Shown here piece by piece: positions 34,975 through 46,016 of a stretch of DNA of 64,000 nt. The position numbers and the translations under genes were made by a program. Under the pieces are notes generated by a model. It did no database searches, had not been told where the DNA came from, and saw only the letters and a list, made by a program, of their open reading frames with translations. Source of the DNA: Silurus meridionalis (taxonomy: Eukaryota > Chordata > Actinopteri > Siluriformes > Siluridae); NCBI RefSeq assembly GCF_014805685.1, contig NC_060906.1, positions 10,064,846 through 10,128,845 on the forward strand. Reading direction: 5' to 3'. The stretch's first letter is position 1. Each line of letters opens with the position of its first letter.

Positions 34975-35477
34975 GAACACTAGAATCACTTTACAATAAC
35001 TAGCCAAACTGACCAAAATATTTTCCATGTGATGCATTTGTTTTAGTTTTTTTTGCAGAGCAAGTAAATATTTCCTGCAAGAAATTTGCTCCATTCATGA
35101 ATAAAGTAGGGTGATGAACACATGACCCTACTATGAATGAATACTGGAAAACTCTTTGATGACCATTTTAATATACTTTAACTGCTATTAATAGTAAATT
35201 CTATTTTTATTCTTACTGTGGGTAGGGGTAAATTGATTTATGGAAGAGTGTAGGAGTAATTATTACTCCTAGGGTTATGTTTGTTTTTCATTTGTCAACC
35301 ACATGTGGGCGAAGTGAGGATCAAAAAGCCAGAGCCAGATAAGCATGTCATCTGCATATGGACTAACATTTCCAAATCGAAAGTTTTTTTTTTGTGTTGT
35401 GGCTCTGGCTTTACAGCGATTTATATCTTATGGCATTGCACTAGCTGTACAGACACTCTGTATGGATTATCAGTCAT
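34975..35477. other. Unique AT-rich stretch, nothing recognised
   Basis: No gene, transposon end or SINE head is visible. Confidence 0.5.
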
Positions 35478-35968
35478 ACCCAAATACAAACTACTCCACC
35501 AAATGAAACTGTTCGATAGGCCTGTTGTTTCCAGTTATGTTCTTTATAGGCACCTTGTACAATGTACAACACTCAACCAACACCCTCTGCCTTTTTACAC
35601 TGTGTCTTACTTGTCCATATGAATAAACCATGGGTATAAGGGCTAGGACAACATTTTTAATTGGTGAATTACTCATTGATGCCATATTTTTATTCATAGT
35701 TTATTACATGTGGCATGTTGGCGCTATGGATTAAAAATGTATAGTTCCAGGGTCACTGGTTTGATTCCAATCATTTGTTTATTCTCCTTGTTGTTGATAT
35801 CTGATTCCCCTGGGTTCTCTGGCTTCCTCTCACTATTCAAAAACTTGCATGTAGATAGATTGGCAACTCTAAATTGCCCCTAGATGTGAATGTGTGCATG
35901 GTGCATACATTGACATACATTAACACACACATTGACTGGCTTCTTTCCTGGTAATCGTCCAACCTTGC
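35478..35968 (+). repeat. Dispersed direct duplication with SINE, copy 1
   Basis: ACTACTCCACCAAATGAAAC through CTGGTAATCGTCCAACC is shared with 37898-38322. The right half (35705-35968) is a tRNA-derived SINE-like repeat with AGTTCCAGGGTCACTGG, CTTGCATGTAGATAGATTGG and CTCTAAATTGCCCCTAGATG, a body known from many fish SINEs. Copy 2 lacks about 50 bases present here (about 35616-35670). Confidence 0.75.
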
Positions 35969-36459
35969 CCCTGTCAATCATAATTAATTGGTGGCTGGGA
36001 ATGCACCAATCAGAACAAGAACCTGACTAGAAAGGAGGAGCCTACTGTTTAAAGCATCACCCTGAATCGCTTGTGTTAAAAACCTTGTAGAACCCCCTTT
36101 TGATCCATGTTTTCTAGCCTTGTTATCCCATATATTAGTTCACTTGTGCACCTACATGGGAGGTTGATGGTCTGGGTGGGGTTTGTTGAATGAGAGCTGT
36201 GCAGAAATGTTGCTTAGATGTTGATTAGTATAAGATGTTATGGGAAAAAAATGTGTCATCAAATCTAAGGATAACACGCTATTAAAATGCTAGAACAATC
36301 TTTTAATAATTAACTAAGTTTATTAAAGTTTCTACAGTATTTGACCTAATTTTAACTGCTCTAATACAAGATACACAAATTCGTATGGTCCAGTCAAGCA
36401 AACAAATACATGAACATGATAAATAGGATGTGTGACTTTCCATGGTTAAACAATGTACA

Positions 36460-36660
36460 TCTGTTTTCACTTAGGGTGTACTTATTTTTGTTGACAGCAA
36501 TTTTTCAGAGGACAGTAAATCTATACTGCTATAAAAGCTGCATATTGACTAATCTAAATATATCTCCAAGTTCCATTTCTATAGTATTGTCCCTTGAGAA
36601 GATATACTAAAATGGTTGCTGAAATTTAAGGGGTCTACTCACTTTTGTGAGATACTGTAT
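36460..36660 (+). mobile_element. Right end of a Tc1-type MITE
   Basis: The end ACTCACTTTTGTGAGATACTG and the upstream TTCACTTAGGGTGTACTTAT are diagnostic for a common fish Tc1 MITE. The flanking TTTTAACTGCTCTAATACAAG...CACAAATTCGTATGGTCC (about 36348-36390) also occurs beside the Tc1 half at 53387, so the two loci share more of the same element. Confidence 0.7.
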
Positions 36661-36984
36661 ATGCTGCCTTATGAATGGGAAAGCAGGTGATGATTTGCTT
36701 GCCATGCCCAGCATACACACATGGGGAGCAGGAAGGGCAAGAGGAAAACATTGGAGGTGAGTGCAGATCATGATAATTATGATTCAGCACAAAATAAAAA
36801 ATGACCCTCCTTTTAAAAATGTTCTTTAATATGCTGAATGTTAAAGGGGTTAATTCGATTTGTTGGATGAAGTTTAATTTCCTATTTTTAGGCATCTTGG
36901 GAGCTATATTTCCGTAATTTGTATGAGAGCCGGATGATTGTTTTATTGTCTCTTAAAGTGAATTATGTGTATTTATCACTGATA

Positions 36985-37520
36985 AAAAGCCTGGGGTGAA
37001 TGTGGCAAGAACAATTTTCCTAGATGAATGAGGAAGAAATCTTGAGGAACTAGGAAGAAGTGTTGAGAGGAACCAGACTCAAAAGGGGAACCCATCCTCA
37101 TTTGGGTGAAATTAAGGATGTGATTATAAATCCTAAAACAATACAAGTGAAACCCACCATGAGTACCAGAGTGTGAGATTATGAGTGATGTTCTTTTTAC
37201 AGTCTTATACAGACAGTTGATGTTGTGGAACCAGGAGCTACTGAGCAACTCCTAAAATAGCTCAATGTTTGAGATCATCATAGAAAAAAAAACACCAGCT
37301 TCTCCATGCCAGAGCCTTTTAACATTCAAAGAGGTCCAATGTCCAAACTCTACAAGAAGTGGGATCCAAATGGTGCTGGTACGTCTCTAGATGGTTCAGG
37401 ATGTTTGCGAGATCGGCATCCACTTCTTTGAAGGTCCATAATCTTCATAAGGAGGGACACAACTGGAGCTTGCAAAACCTCAGGATGCATCAGGATGGGT
37501 TAGAGGAATTAGTGTAGCTG
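36985..37520. repeat. Interspersed fish repeat (GAGGAACCAGACTC family), second copy
   Basis: It contains TTGAGAGGAACCAGACTCAA, CCCATCCTCATTTGGGTG and, further on, AGGTCCAATGTCCAAACTC and AACCTCAGGATGCATCAGG. It is related to 12331-12750 and 55610-55745. The class is uncertain. Confidence 0.65.
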
Positions 37521-37529
37521 CTGTTAAAA

Positions 37530-37700
37530 TGAAAAGTGTTATCTGGCACCATGACATTAGCAGCAAATTCTTTTCATGTGTTGGAATCTCTATGGATCAG
37601 ACTTGTTGTCCAGCACATCCCATGGAGGCTTGATTAGATTAAGATCTGGGGAATCAACACCTTGATGTCATGTGGCATTATTTGGCACCTGACCATGATA
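37530..37700 (-). mobile_element. Decayed Tc1 fragment
   Basis: GGATCAGACTTGTTGTCCAG, then ACATCCCATGGAGGCTTGAT and AAGATCTGGGGAATCAACAC, are the reverse complement of a stretch found in a common Tc1-like element of fish and amphibians. No frame remains. Confidence 0.55.
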
Positions 37701-37897
37701 CCACTCATTCTTCAATTTAGCATCCTATGTTTAACCTTTCATTATCCATTAAACATTATCTATGAATTGTGTTTGACCTGTGCTTTTTTTTTTTTTTTTA
37801 GAATCTGAGCATGTCCAGATACTTGTATGCCTCCGAATTGAACTGTGTTCCCGTCTGTTACTGTTACTGCTATTGATGCTTCTATTTTATTATATAA

Positions 37898-38322
37898 AAT
37901 ACGAACTACTCCACCAAATGAAACTGTTCGATAGGCCTGTTGTTTTCAATTATGTTCGTTATAGGCACCTTGTACAATGTACAAAGCTCAACCAACACCC
38001 TCTGCCTTTTACACTGTGTCTTACTTGTACTCATTTATGCCATATTTTTATTCATAGTTTATTACTTGTGGCATGTTGGCGCTATGGATTAAAAAGGTAT
38101 AGTTCCAGGGTCACTGGTTTGACCAATCATTTGTTTATTCTCCTTGTTGTTGATATCTGATTCCCCTGGGTTCTCTGGCTTCCTCTCACTATTCAAAAAC
38201 TTGCATGTAGATAGATTGGCGATTTTAAATTGCCCCAAATGTGAATGTGTGCATGGTGCATACATTGACATACATTAACACACACATTGACTGGCTTCTA
38301 TCCTGGTAATCGTCCAACCAAT
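37898..38322 (+). repeat. Dispersed direct duplication with SINE, copy 2
   Basis: It is roughly 90 percent or more identical to 35478-35968 with a deletion of about 50 bases. The SINE portion (38057-38322) ends ATCCTGGTAATCGTCCAACC like copy 1. Confidence 0.75.
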
Positions 38323-38329
38323 TTTTCAG

Positions 38330-38513
38330 TTTTTTATTTGTTGAAAAAGTTTGAAATATCCAATAAATTTCGTTCCACTTCATGATTGTGTCCCACTTGT
38401 TGTTGATTCTTCACAAAAAATTACAGTTTTATATCTTTATGTTTGAAGCCTGAAATGTGGCAAAAGGTCGCAAAGTTCAAGGGGGCCGAATACTTTCGCA
38501 AGGCACTGTGTAT
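38330..38513 (+). mobile_element. Right end of a Tc1-like transposon
   Basis: AAGTTCAAGGGGGCCGAATAC and TTTCGCAAGGCACTGTGTA are the well-known right terminus of a salmonid/catfish Tc1 family. The left end and transposase are missing. Confidence 0.75.
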
Positions 38514-38514
38514 G

Positions 38515-38604
<90 letters not shown>
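38515..38604. repeat. TA/TG microsatellite
   Basis: About 38 TA units pass into a short TG run. IY-repeat frames on both strands are artefacts. Confidence 0.95.
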
Positions 38605-38607
<3 letters not shown>

Positions 38608-38892
38608 ATATATTTATTACTTGGAAATGTATTTGAAAACATTTTTCAGTTTGTAAAATCAGCAAAATACTACTTATCAGAATGAAAGCTCTATCCATTA
38701 TTTCCATCCTGCTCTGCACAGAAACAAGTAATTTGCCAGTTTTTGGTAATGACTCATATTTAGTGGTTGACATGGAAAAAGTTTGTAGTGGTCTTAACAG
38801 AACCTGCATTATGGGGGGAGTTGTAGAGATAGATACATTCTCAAGACTTTTCATATGTCTTATATTTCCTTTCTCTGATGTACCTCTAAACC
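38597..38892 (+). repeat. 296-bp block with signal-peptide-like frame, copy 1
   Basis: It is identical to 43257-43552 over at least 280 bases, starting in the microsatellite and ending at CTCTAAACC. It holds a frame at 38682 beginning MKALSIISILLCTETSNLPV, which looks like a secretory leader, then 50 more codons with no family I know. The frame has 74 codons here and 71 in the other copy because the sequences part at 38892. It may be an exon or simply chance coding. Confidence 0.6.
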
Positions 38893-40000
38893 ACTGCAGT
38901 TTTTGACGTAACAAAGTGATGCATATGCAGTGCAGCTGGAGCAAAAACCGCCAAAGGGCACTGACTGGCTGATGACTTAGCATTTTTTTTTTTCTTCTGA
39001 AATAGTATGACGTTATGTAAGTCACAAGTTTTGATATAAATGAGGTACAGTTGTGTTTTTGTCTATATAAAATAATGAAAATAATTGAATTGTTTAACTG
39101 TTTCAGAAAATAAACTCCCCATTTGAATTTATTTCCTTTTATTTTACAATTCACATTTCAGCAAGAATCACAATGCATATTTTGAACATTTGACATTTCA
39201 TAGATAGAGTTCTCTGTATGGTTTTAACCTTCTTAACCTATTTTGAATTGAGGCACATAAATTACACCTAACATGATGCATCAACATTTGTCCGAACCCA
39301 GACTCCAGAAAACGTGAGATGTAGCAGTATAAAACCACTATGGTTTAAGTTGTTAAAACAAGCCTCTGTTTTATATCTTACCTTTTTGAGACACACAATT
39401 AAAACTCGATAGATCCTTAAATGAGATTACAGCATCATTTCCGCATCTTTGACTCAGGAAGTGTACCAGTTTAACCTGTGTGATTTTTAAAAAAATAAAT
39501 CCAGTCAATTCATTGCTCATTTTCAGTAACTGCATTTTACCTGCTTTTACCATTTGTATTATTGTATTCAATCAGTGAGACAGAACATAGTTTATGTGTA
39601 AAAATTGGGTGATATAAATATAAAGAATTTAGAAACTATTTAAAATACCATTAATCAGAATGATGACCGCAACAAAGACGTTTCCCACTCCACCCAACCA
39701 CATACACAGGATAAGAAGGAGGAAAAACAGAGCACAATGGTCGGTTTGCAGAGCTTAGTTAAATCTTGAGTGGATGGGTGGGTGTCGAGTTTCAAAATCA
39801 ACCTTTAAAAGCTGTCAAACCGTCAACGCTGTGGAAGCTTTGCAAAAAAAGGAGCTTTACCTCAGAGCATGGTGCGAAGTGAGGCACCTGACCTCCACAC
39901 AATTTTTCCCCACATTATATAGGCACTACTTAAAATTAATGCTGTCAGTGGTGTTACTGTGCTAGTTCAACTGATAGAATGGCAAAGTTGATCAAGGTAT
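38893..40000. other. Non-coding stretch, nothing recognised
   Basis: No plausible gene or transposon end is seen. Confidence 0.5.
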
Positions 40001-40417
40001 ACAGTACAGACCAAAAGTTTGGACACACCTGCTTATTCAAAGAGTTTTCTTTATTTTCATGACTATGAAAATTGTAGATTGACACTGAAGGCATCAAAAC
40101 TATGAATTAACACGTAGAATTATATACATAACAAAAAAGTGTGAAACAACTGAAAATATGTCATATTGTAGGTTCTTCAAAGTAGCCACCTTTTGCTTAG
40201 ATTACTGCTTTGCACACTCTTGGCATTCTCTTGATGCCTACATTGAAGAACCTACAATATGACATATTTTCAGTTGTTTCACACTTTTTTGTTATGTATA
40301 TAATTCCACATGTCATAGTTTTGATGCCTTCAGTGTGAATCTACAATTTTCATAGTCATGAAAATAAAGAAAACTCTTTGAATGAGCAGGTGTGTCCAAA
40401 CTTTTGGTCTGTACTGT
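40001..40417. mobile_element. Foldback Tc1 MITE with long inverted repeats
   Basis: The left arm ACAGTACAGACCAAAAGTTT (40001) and right arm AAACTTTTGGTCTGTACTGT (40399) are inverted over about 170 bases each, with only about 60 bases between them. These ends define one of the commonest vertebrate Tc1 MITEs. TA borders are present. A further partial right end (AAACTTTTGGTCTGTACCGT) is at about 40434. Confidence 0.9.
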
Positions 40418-40664
40418 ATATATAATATATATAAACTTTTGGTCTGTACCGTATATATAATAAGCATTATACATATAGTAAGCATTACTTATATGAAGAT
40501 TTTTTAAATCAAGTGTGGTCACTTTCCCGTTTTACTGGTGAGGTTGGTGTAGACCTGATACAATTTTTTAGCAACTTGCAGTAAAATTAAGAGTCAAACT
40601 ATTGATCCTTGTGGTTGCCCATAATGGCCATTTCCTATGGGGGTGTTTGCACACATGGATATAT

Positions 40665-40667
<3 letters not shown>

Positions 40668-40703
<36 letters not shown>
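40668..40703. repeat. GT microsatellite
   Basis: About 18 GT units. Confidence 0.9.
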
Positions 40704-40707
<4 letters not shown>

Positions 40708-40854
40708 TTCCATGGGTGAATAATGAGCTCATTTGATTACCACACATAAAAAAAAAATGTGATGCTGTTATCAACCAGTATATACATCTATATACCTATT
40801 TTTCATTTTTGAGAGACACATAAATGTTCTTTTTGATTATCTCTTTGTTTATGT

Positions 40855-41030
40855 CAAAATAATTTTGTTGTGTGATCAGAAGCTTTGAGTTCAAATGCCA
40901 GGAAAATCCAGCAGCAACTGCTGGGTGCTTGAGCAAAGGCTTTAACCATTAACTGCTTAATTGTATAAAAGCAATATTTGTGTGAAAATAAGTCATTCTA
41001 GATAATGGTGTCTGCCAAATATCATCAACA
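40855..41030 (+). repeat. Decayed tRNA-derived SINE
   Basis: GAGTTCAAATGCC (B box), TGCTTGAGCAAAGGCTTTAA and GATAATGGTGTCTGCCAAAT follow the same order as in the SINE at 29828, with many substitutions. Confidence 0.6.
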
Positions 41031-41190
41031 TACAGGTAAGAGTATTTTCATTGATAAATTCTCCCTTAGCATGAATAACAGCTTTAGACTCTCTGGTCGT
41101 CCAGACAGTTCAATCCAGTTAATTACAGAGCAGTTCAATGGAATTTTGATCTGGTGACTGGGCAGGCCATTCCATGGTAGCATGGTGTTG
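41030..41190 (-). mobile_element. Decayed Tc1-derived fragment
   Basis: CTCTGGTCGTCCAGACAGTTC and AATTTTGATCTGGTGACTGG then GCAGGCCATTCCATGGTAG resemble reversed Tc1 transposase DNA of another fish family. No frame remains. Confidence 0.5.
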
Positions 41191-41756
41191 ATGTACGGAA
41201 AAGAAGCCATGTTGGTTCAGTATTCATTTCACTATTTAACCGACACATCGCCTACATTTAATCTACATGTATGTAATGAATTGGCATGTTTTCCATATAA
41301 AAACAGAAACTTGTGCAGTGGAACATTACAAAGCTATATTTATTTAATTCAAGCCCTAAGGTTTAATCACCTTATGCTTGTAATATAGAATTTTTTTAGT
41401 CAAAGTCTGACTAAGAGTCTACCAAATCTTGATATTGTTATTGTATTTCACTCTTTCTTTACTCAAGATCTATCAAACTACCACCTATTTACTTGGATTT
41501 ATGCTTTGGGTCTTCAGGTTTCCATGTCTAGCTACACGATTTAGTTAATCTTGTTCAGAGCCCCAGTTCCAGCTGAAGGAATATATTCAGCGATATAACG
41601 TGATACTACCACAATTATACATATACCTATTAGACCAAATTGTTTGCCACATTGTTTGCTGTCTATCAAAATATGTAGATTGTGTCTTGCTGCATTTTTT
41701 GGATCACTTTTTGGTAGTTAAATAAGATGTAATTATACTTTATAGCAGTCAGATTC

Positions 41757-42070
41757 TCTCTTTACCCATTCGATGTGCATGTGCTGGTGTATGCTTGTTT
41801 TCCTTAATTTCGTCTACTTAGTGTCGTGCAAAAGTAATTAAATAGTGCATGATATCGTATTTATCTTTGTAGGCATGGTTCCTTTCATATCAGTTAGATA
41901 AAACAAGATAGGGTGAGAGATTAAAGCACGATAGTCACTTACCGACTAGCCTTTGCGGTGTACTACTTTCAGTCTGTGGTTGCATTTCCTGACACAAAAA
42001 AGAAATATATCATTGATACATTTCTGGCTGGCATGCATGCATTCTCAAACATGTGCCTGCATGTAATATG
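41757..42070 (-). pseudogene. Partial duplicate of Fas ligand exons 2 and 3
   Basis: Two minus-strand exons mirror faslg exons 2 and 3. 41943-41988 (46 bases, the same length) reads EMQPQTESSTPQRLV with donor GTAAGT and an AG acceptor. 41766-41816 reads DEIKENKHTPAHAHRM with donor GTAAAG and an AG acceptor. Both keep the parent's phase and are free of stops. Intron sequence is also shared (GAGAGATTAAAG, TGGCTGGCATGCATGCAT). No counterpart of exon 1 (transmembrane) or exon 4 (TNF domain) was found in the expected positions, so it is most likely a relic of a tandem duplication, or part of a gene whose other exons were lost or lie too diverged to see. Confidence 0.75.
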
Positions 42071-42124
42071 ATTTATTTGATCCAAGGCAACCTTCATTGG
42101 GTGATTAAGGAGGACTTTGATTTA

Positions 42125-42345
42125 TTCATTCATTTATTTATTTATTTGACAATTTTTTTTTTAACATACATTTGGCAGACACCTTTGTCCAGAGTGACAG
42201 ATATCTAATTCATACAGCCGAGGGTTAAAAGCCTTGCTCAAGGGCCCATCAGTGGATGTTTAGTATTGCTTAAATTAGAACTCACACTCACTTTCCAATC
42301 AGAAGTCCAACATCTTAACCATTGAGCTACAACGTCCACTACTTG
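42125..42345 (-). repeat. Fish SINE, minus strand
   Basis: Read on the plus strand it goes from the 3' tail (TTTGGCAGACACCTTTGTCC and AGAGTGACAG), through CCTTGCTCAAGGGCCCATCA, to a reversed tRNA-like head (AACATCTTAACCATTGAGCT). ATTT repeats precede it as the tail. Confidence 0.75.
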
Positions 42346-43171
42346 AGATTGTTGTAACATGCATAGAGTAAGCAGTACTTGCCAGATATTCCTGTGGCTC
42401 CTTTAATATGTCTCCTTGCATCCTCTCTAAGATTTATTTCTAGTTCTTGTTCTTGATATTTTGTCCATTTTGAAGGGACATCCTGTTCTTGGTCATGTCA
42501 ATGAGGTGCAACACTTGATAATTTGACACCATAGTGTTCCACTGTACACACTTGGACACCCCTGCCCGGACACACTCTTTGGTTAAACAGGTCATTACCA
42601 CGATTGGATTTGGTTAAACAGGTCAGTAACACTTGAAAAAACAATTTCAGAATAATGTTCAGATTGTAAAGACTTTGAATATCTCATAATCTACAATGCT
42701 CTGAAATGCCAACATGGGCTCTGAAACACCATAAAAAAATCATTGTCTGTGTCTATGGACACAGATTGCTGTGTTTTTTACAAATGCAAGTTAAAGCTTT
42801 ATAATGCAAAGAAGAAGCCACATGCAAACCAGAAACACCACAATCTTCCCTGGGCAAAAGTGCGTTTTAAATGGACTAAGACGAAGTGTAAAACTGTTCT
42901 GTAGTCAAATTTAAATGTAAATGTTTTCTAAATCATGGATGCTGCATCCTCCAGAGTAAAGAAGAGAGGGACCACCTGGCTTATCATCAGCACAAAAAGT
43001 AAAAAAAGAAGCATCTCTGTTGGTATGGGGGTACATTAGTGTATATTAGAATAGATTAAATTTGTTCTTTATTGTCATTATGCAGAGTACAAGTAGAGAG
43101 GCAATGAAATGCTGATAGAATCTCAACCAATTCTTCTAGTTAGAAGTGCAAATAGCAATGTAAATAAATAA

Positions 43172-43177
<6 letters not shown>

Positions 43178-43267
<90 letters not shown>

Positions 43268-43552
43268 ATATATTTATTACTTGGAAATGTATTTGAAAAC
43301 ATTTTTCAGTTTGTAAAATCAGCAAAATACTACTTATCAGAATGAAAGCTCTATCCATTATTTCCATCCTGCTCTGCACAGAAACAAGTAATTTGCCAGT
43401 TTTTGGTAATGACTCATATTTAGTGGTTGACATGGAAAAAGTTTGTAGTGGTCTTAACAGAACCTGCATTATGGGGGGAGTTGTAGAGATAGATACATTC
43501 TCAAGACTTTTCATATGTCTTATATTTCCTTTCTCTGATGTACCTCTAAACC
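43178..43552. repeat. TA microsatellite plus 296-bp block, copy 2
   Basis: The TA run at 43178-43254 leads into a block identical to 38597-38892 (offset 4660). It interrupts LINE sequence, so this is the derived copy and 38597 the likely source. It carries the same signal-peptide-like frame from 43342. Confidence 0.8.
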
Positions 43553-44054
43553 TGTGAAAATGTGAAGATAAACACAGAAGGTTATTAATTAAAAGTGTCT
43601 ATGACAGTGTAGTGACCAAAACAACAGTGCAAAAAGGCAACATGAGTCAGAATCTTGTAATTTGTGCAACAGTAAGAGAATGTGCAGCAGTATGCAGTAC
43701 GAGGCAACTTGGAAAACAATGCAAGCTTACAGTATGGAGACATGTTAATGTACAATGCAGTCTTTGAGTAGTGTTACGTTGACTGAGTTGGATGTAGAGA
43801 TCATCATTTATTGATAGAGTTCAGTAGGCTGTCAGCTGAGGGAAAAAACTGTTCCTGAGTCTGCTGGTGCGACAGCAAAAGCTCCTATACCATCTCCCAG
43901 ATGAACAGTCCATGGCTTGGGGTGAGAGGTGTCTTTGATAATGATTCTCATTTTTTGGAGGCAGTGTTTGAAGACTCTAATTAAGAGTAGCTGAAGACCA
44001 GTGATCTTCTTGGGCAGTTTTCAACCCTGTTGAAGGGCATTCTGATCGAACACA

Positions 44055-44358
44055 TCAGGATCCATTGGCATCACTTTTTGATGGCAAGTGTCATTCTTCA
44101 ACGTGCAGGGATTCCCATAGACTTTTATAGAACTCTGAACCAGAGCCTGCAGCATTGAAATTTGACGTGTTAGGTGATTTTTGTATTTTAAAATAAATAA
44201 ATAAAAGACTTTTTAATATCAAAGTGCCGTTAGGGTAGTTCTCACCAACTACCCTAACCCGTTTTAACTAATCCAAACCCTACCCCTAACCCTGCATGTT
44301 GAAAAATGGCACAAAAGGGGTACCCAGGGCATCAAAAAGTGACACCAAGGTATCCTGA
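44055..44358. mobile_element. Short MITE with 30-bp inverted ends
   Basis: TCAGGATCCATTGGCATCAC (44055), continuing TTTTTGATG, is matched in reverse by CATCAAAAAGTGACACCAAG then GTATCCTGA ending at 44358. The 304-bp element has no coding capacity. It contains ACCCTAACCC near 44261, which is not a telomere array. Confidence 0.7.
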
Positions 44359-44667
44359 CTCACGTGTATAAATGTGCCGAGTTGGATTAAAGGCACTGTG
44401 GTGACTTTTTGATTAGTGTGGCATTGTTGAGTGACCAAAAAACAAACCCAAATATATGGACACCAAGGAATTTGAAGCTAGTCAGTGTAGATGGAAGTGT
44501 AGTGTAGTCTTCTCAGTGTTGAGTGCAAGATTGTTGTTGGCACACCACAATGTCAGGTGCCGAACCTCTGGGTTAATGAGAAAATCACTGATTTGCCAAA
44601 AATGGCAATCTGTTTTTATTTACATTTTACACAGCATCCCAACTTTTTTTTTATTGGGGTTGTACAG

Positions 44668-45168
44668 CTTAATGTTTTGAAAATTATTTTTAACTCCTTT
44701 CCTGATCAAAAAGCCATAAGTGTTTTGCAATCTCTTTGTCAACCATGGATTACACCAAGAAGATGTAAAAAAAAAAAAAAGAAGAAAATCCTCTTTTCTT
44801 GGAGGAGGTTAATCACAATCACTTAATTAATGACAGATGTATTATGATTAATTTAAAATATGAATTTAAATGTGTTTAGTCAGTTCTAATACCAGCCACA
44901 CAGCCATAAAAATCTATGCATCCAGGTTATTTAAATTTTTTTTTACAATACTTAACTTTCACTCCATTTATTTGCACAACACACAAAAAAGTGTCATTCA
45001 AAACATATTGTTTTATTGGAAATCATAAGTGAAATGCAGTTTAAATTACACTTTACATGTTTTGACCAAATTTAACAGACTGAAATTTTACGTACTGTCG
45101 CTGAAGTTATAACACAGGAAGGAAACTAAGAAAAGACACAGTGTTCTGCGTCAGCAGCAGAAATCTGA

Positions 45169-45169
<1 letters not shown>
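44668..45169. other. Non-coding stretch, nothing recognised
   Basis: Poly-A and AT-rich sequence only. Confidence 0.5.

Positions 45170-45170
<1 letters not shown>

Positions 45171-45227
<57 letters not shown>
45171..45227. repeat. GT microsatellite
   Basis: About 28 GT units, about 0.8 kb 3' of the faslg stop codon. Confidence 0.95.
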
Positions 45228-45228
<1 letters not shown>

Positions 45229-46016
45229 CTTAGAGACAGCAAGACTACTTGTATCTATGTGGCTTTGAGATGAAGCCAGCATGAGGGTCTTTGCAGAAAT
45301 GATGAGGAATGAAACTGCAACATTGCAGAATTGAGTCTTTAAGACCTCAGTGTGCAACTCTGAATAGGCTGCATCTCTTTGCTGAAAGTTGAAAACATTT
45401 AAAGCGTTTGATAATTGATAAAATATTAAAAGAAAAATGTAATGACTTGTGAAACAAAATGTTAATTCTATGGTCAGTATCGAAACAAACCTGGAAACTA
45501 TGTTAATTGTACTATTTAGCATATTTTCCTCTTTCACTCCCTGTATCAGCCCACTGTTTCCCCTGCCATCATCAACAACTGTGTGATATCATGCTAACTA
45601 CATGTTTTTTTTTTTTTTGAGTGGACATTAACTAAGCCATTTAAAATAGTAACAAAAATAGTAATATTTGTGCAATGCATAACCATTTATTTATTAAAGA
45701 GATTTATTTGTACAACATTGTTCTCTTACTTAATAAACACTAATTATTGCGAAAAAATATATTATATAGATTTTTATGTATTTTTATGGTCAATATGACC
45801 GCCTTATTATATTGATTACAGTTAAAATAATTCTCAGAAATTCGGTTCATAATAAGAATGTATAAAATAAATAATTAACACTACTGCAACTTACAGCAAG
45901 AGCATGGTAGTGTTAGTGGTAAACATTATATAACAGCCAATTTGGCCATTCAAATACACTATTCATATTTCCTCAAGACATTGGCCAGTCAAACATTTGA
46001 GCAACACATTGAAAGC

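Larger units (their letters stand above)
43055..44584 (-). mobile_element. Rex1/Babar-like LINE, minus strand, with inserts
   Basis: The plus-strand TTCTTTATTGTCATTATGCA at 43059 is the reverse of a TGACAATAAA 3' end. AACTGTTCCTGAGTCTGCTG then GACAGCAAAAGCTCCTATAC (about 43848-43890) is the reverse of reverse-transcriptase C-terminal DNA of this LINE group. Two later inserts interrupt it: a microsatellite plus the 296-bp block (43178-43552) and a MITE (44055-44358). All frames are broken. Confidence 0.65.
42535..44667 (+). mobile_element. Tc1-like relic split by a LINE
   Basis: The left half (42535-43050) has decayed transposase DNA with GTGCGTTTTAAATGGACTAAG and AAGAGAGGGACCACCTGGCTT. The right terminus CATCCCAACTTTTTTTTTATTG...GGTTGTAC at about 44634-44665 belongs to the same superfamily as 8213-9727. 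The intervening 1.5 kb is a LINE on the other strand. No frame is open. Confidence 0.55.

Noticed and set aside
38477..39154. 225-codon minus-strand frame
   Set aside because: Most of its middle is IY repeats from the TA microsatellite, and the rest overlaps the frame on the other strand and unrelated DNA. It is a shadow.
40450..41750. TNF-domain exon 4 of the duplicated faslg
   Set aside because: No minus-strand sequence resembling GLYFVYS or the FGLFKL end could be found where it should be.
43140..43514. 124-codon minus-strand frame
   Set aside because: Same TA microsatellite artefact in the duplicated 296-bp block.
44230..44300. CCCTAACCC words suggesting telomeric repeats
   Set aside because: Only isolated copies inside a MITE; no TTAGGG array.
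45151..45537. 128-codon minus-strand frame ending in HT repeats
   Set aside because: The tail is a GT microsatellite; the first part lies in the probable faslg 3' region with no known protein match or splice partners.
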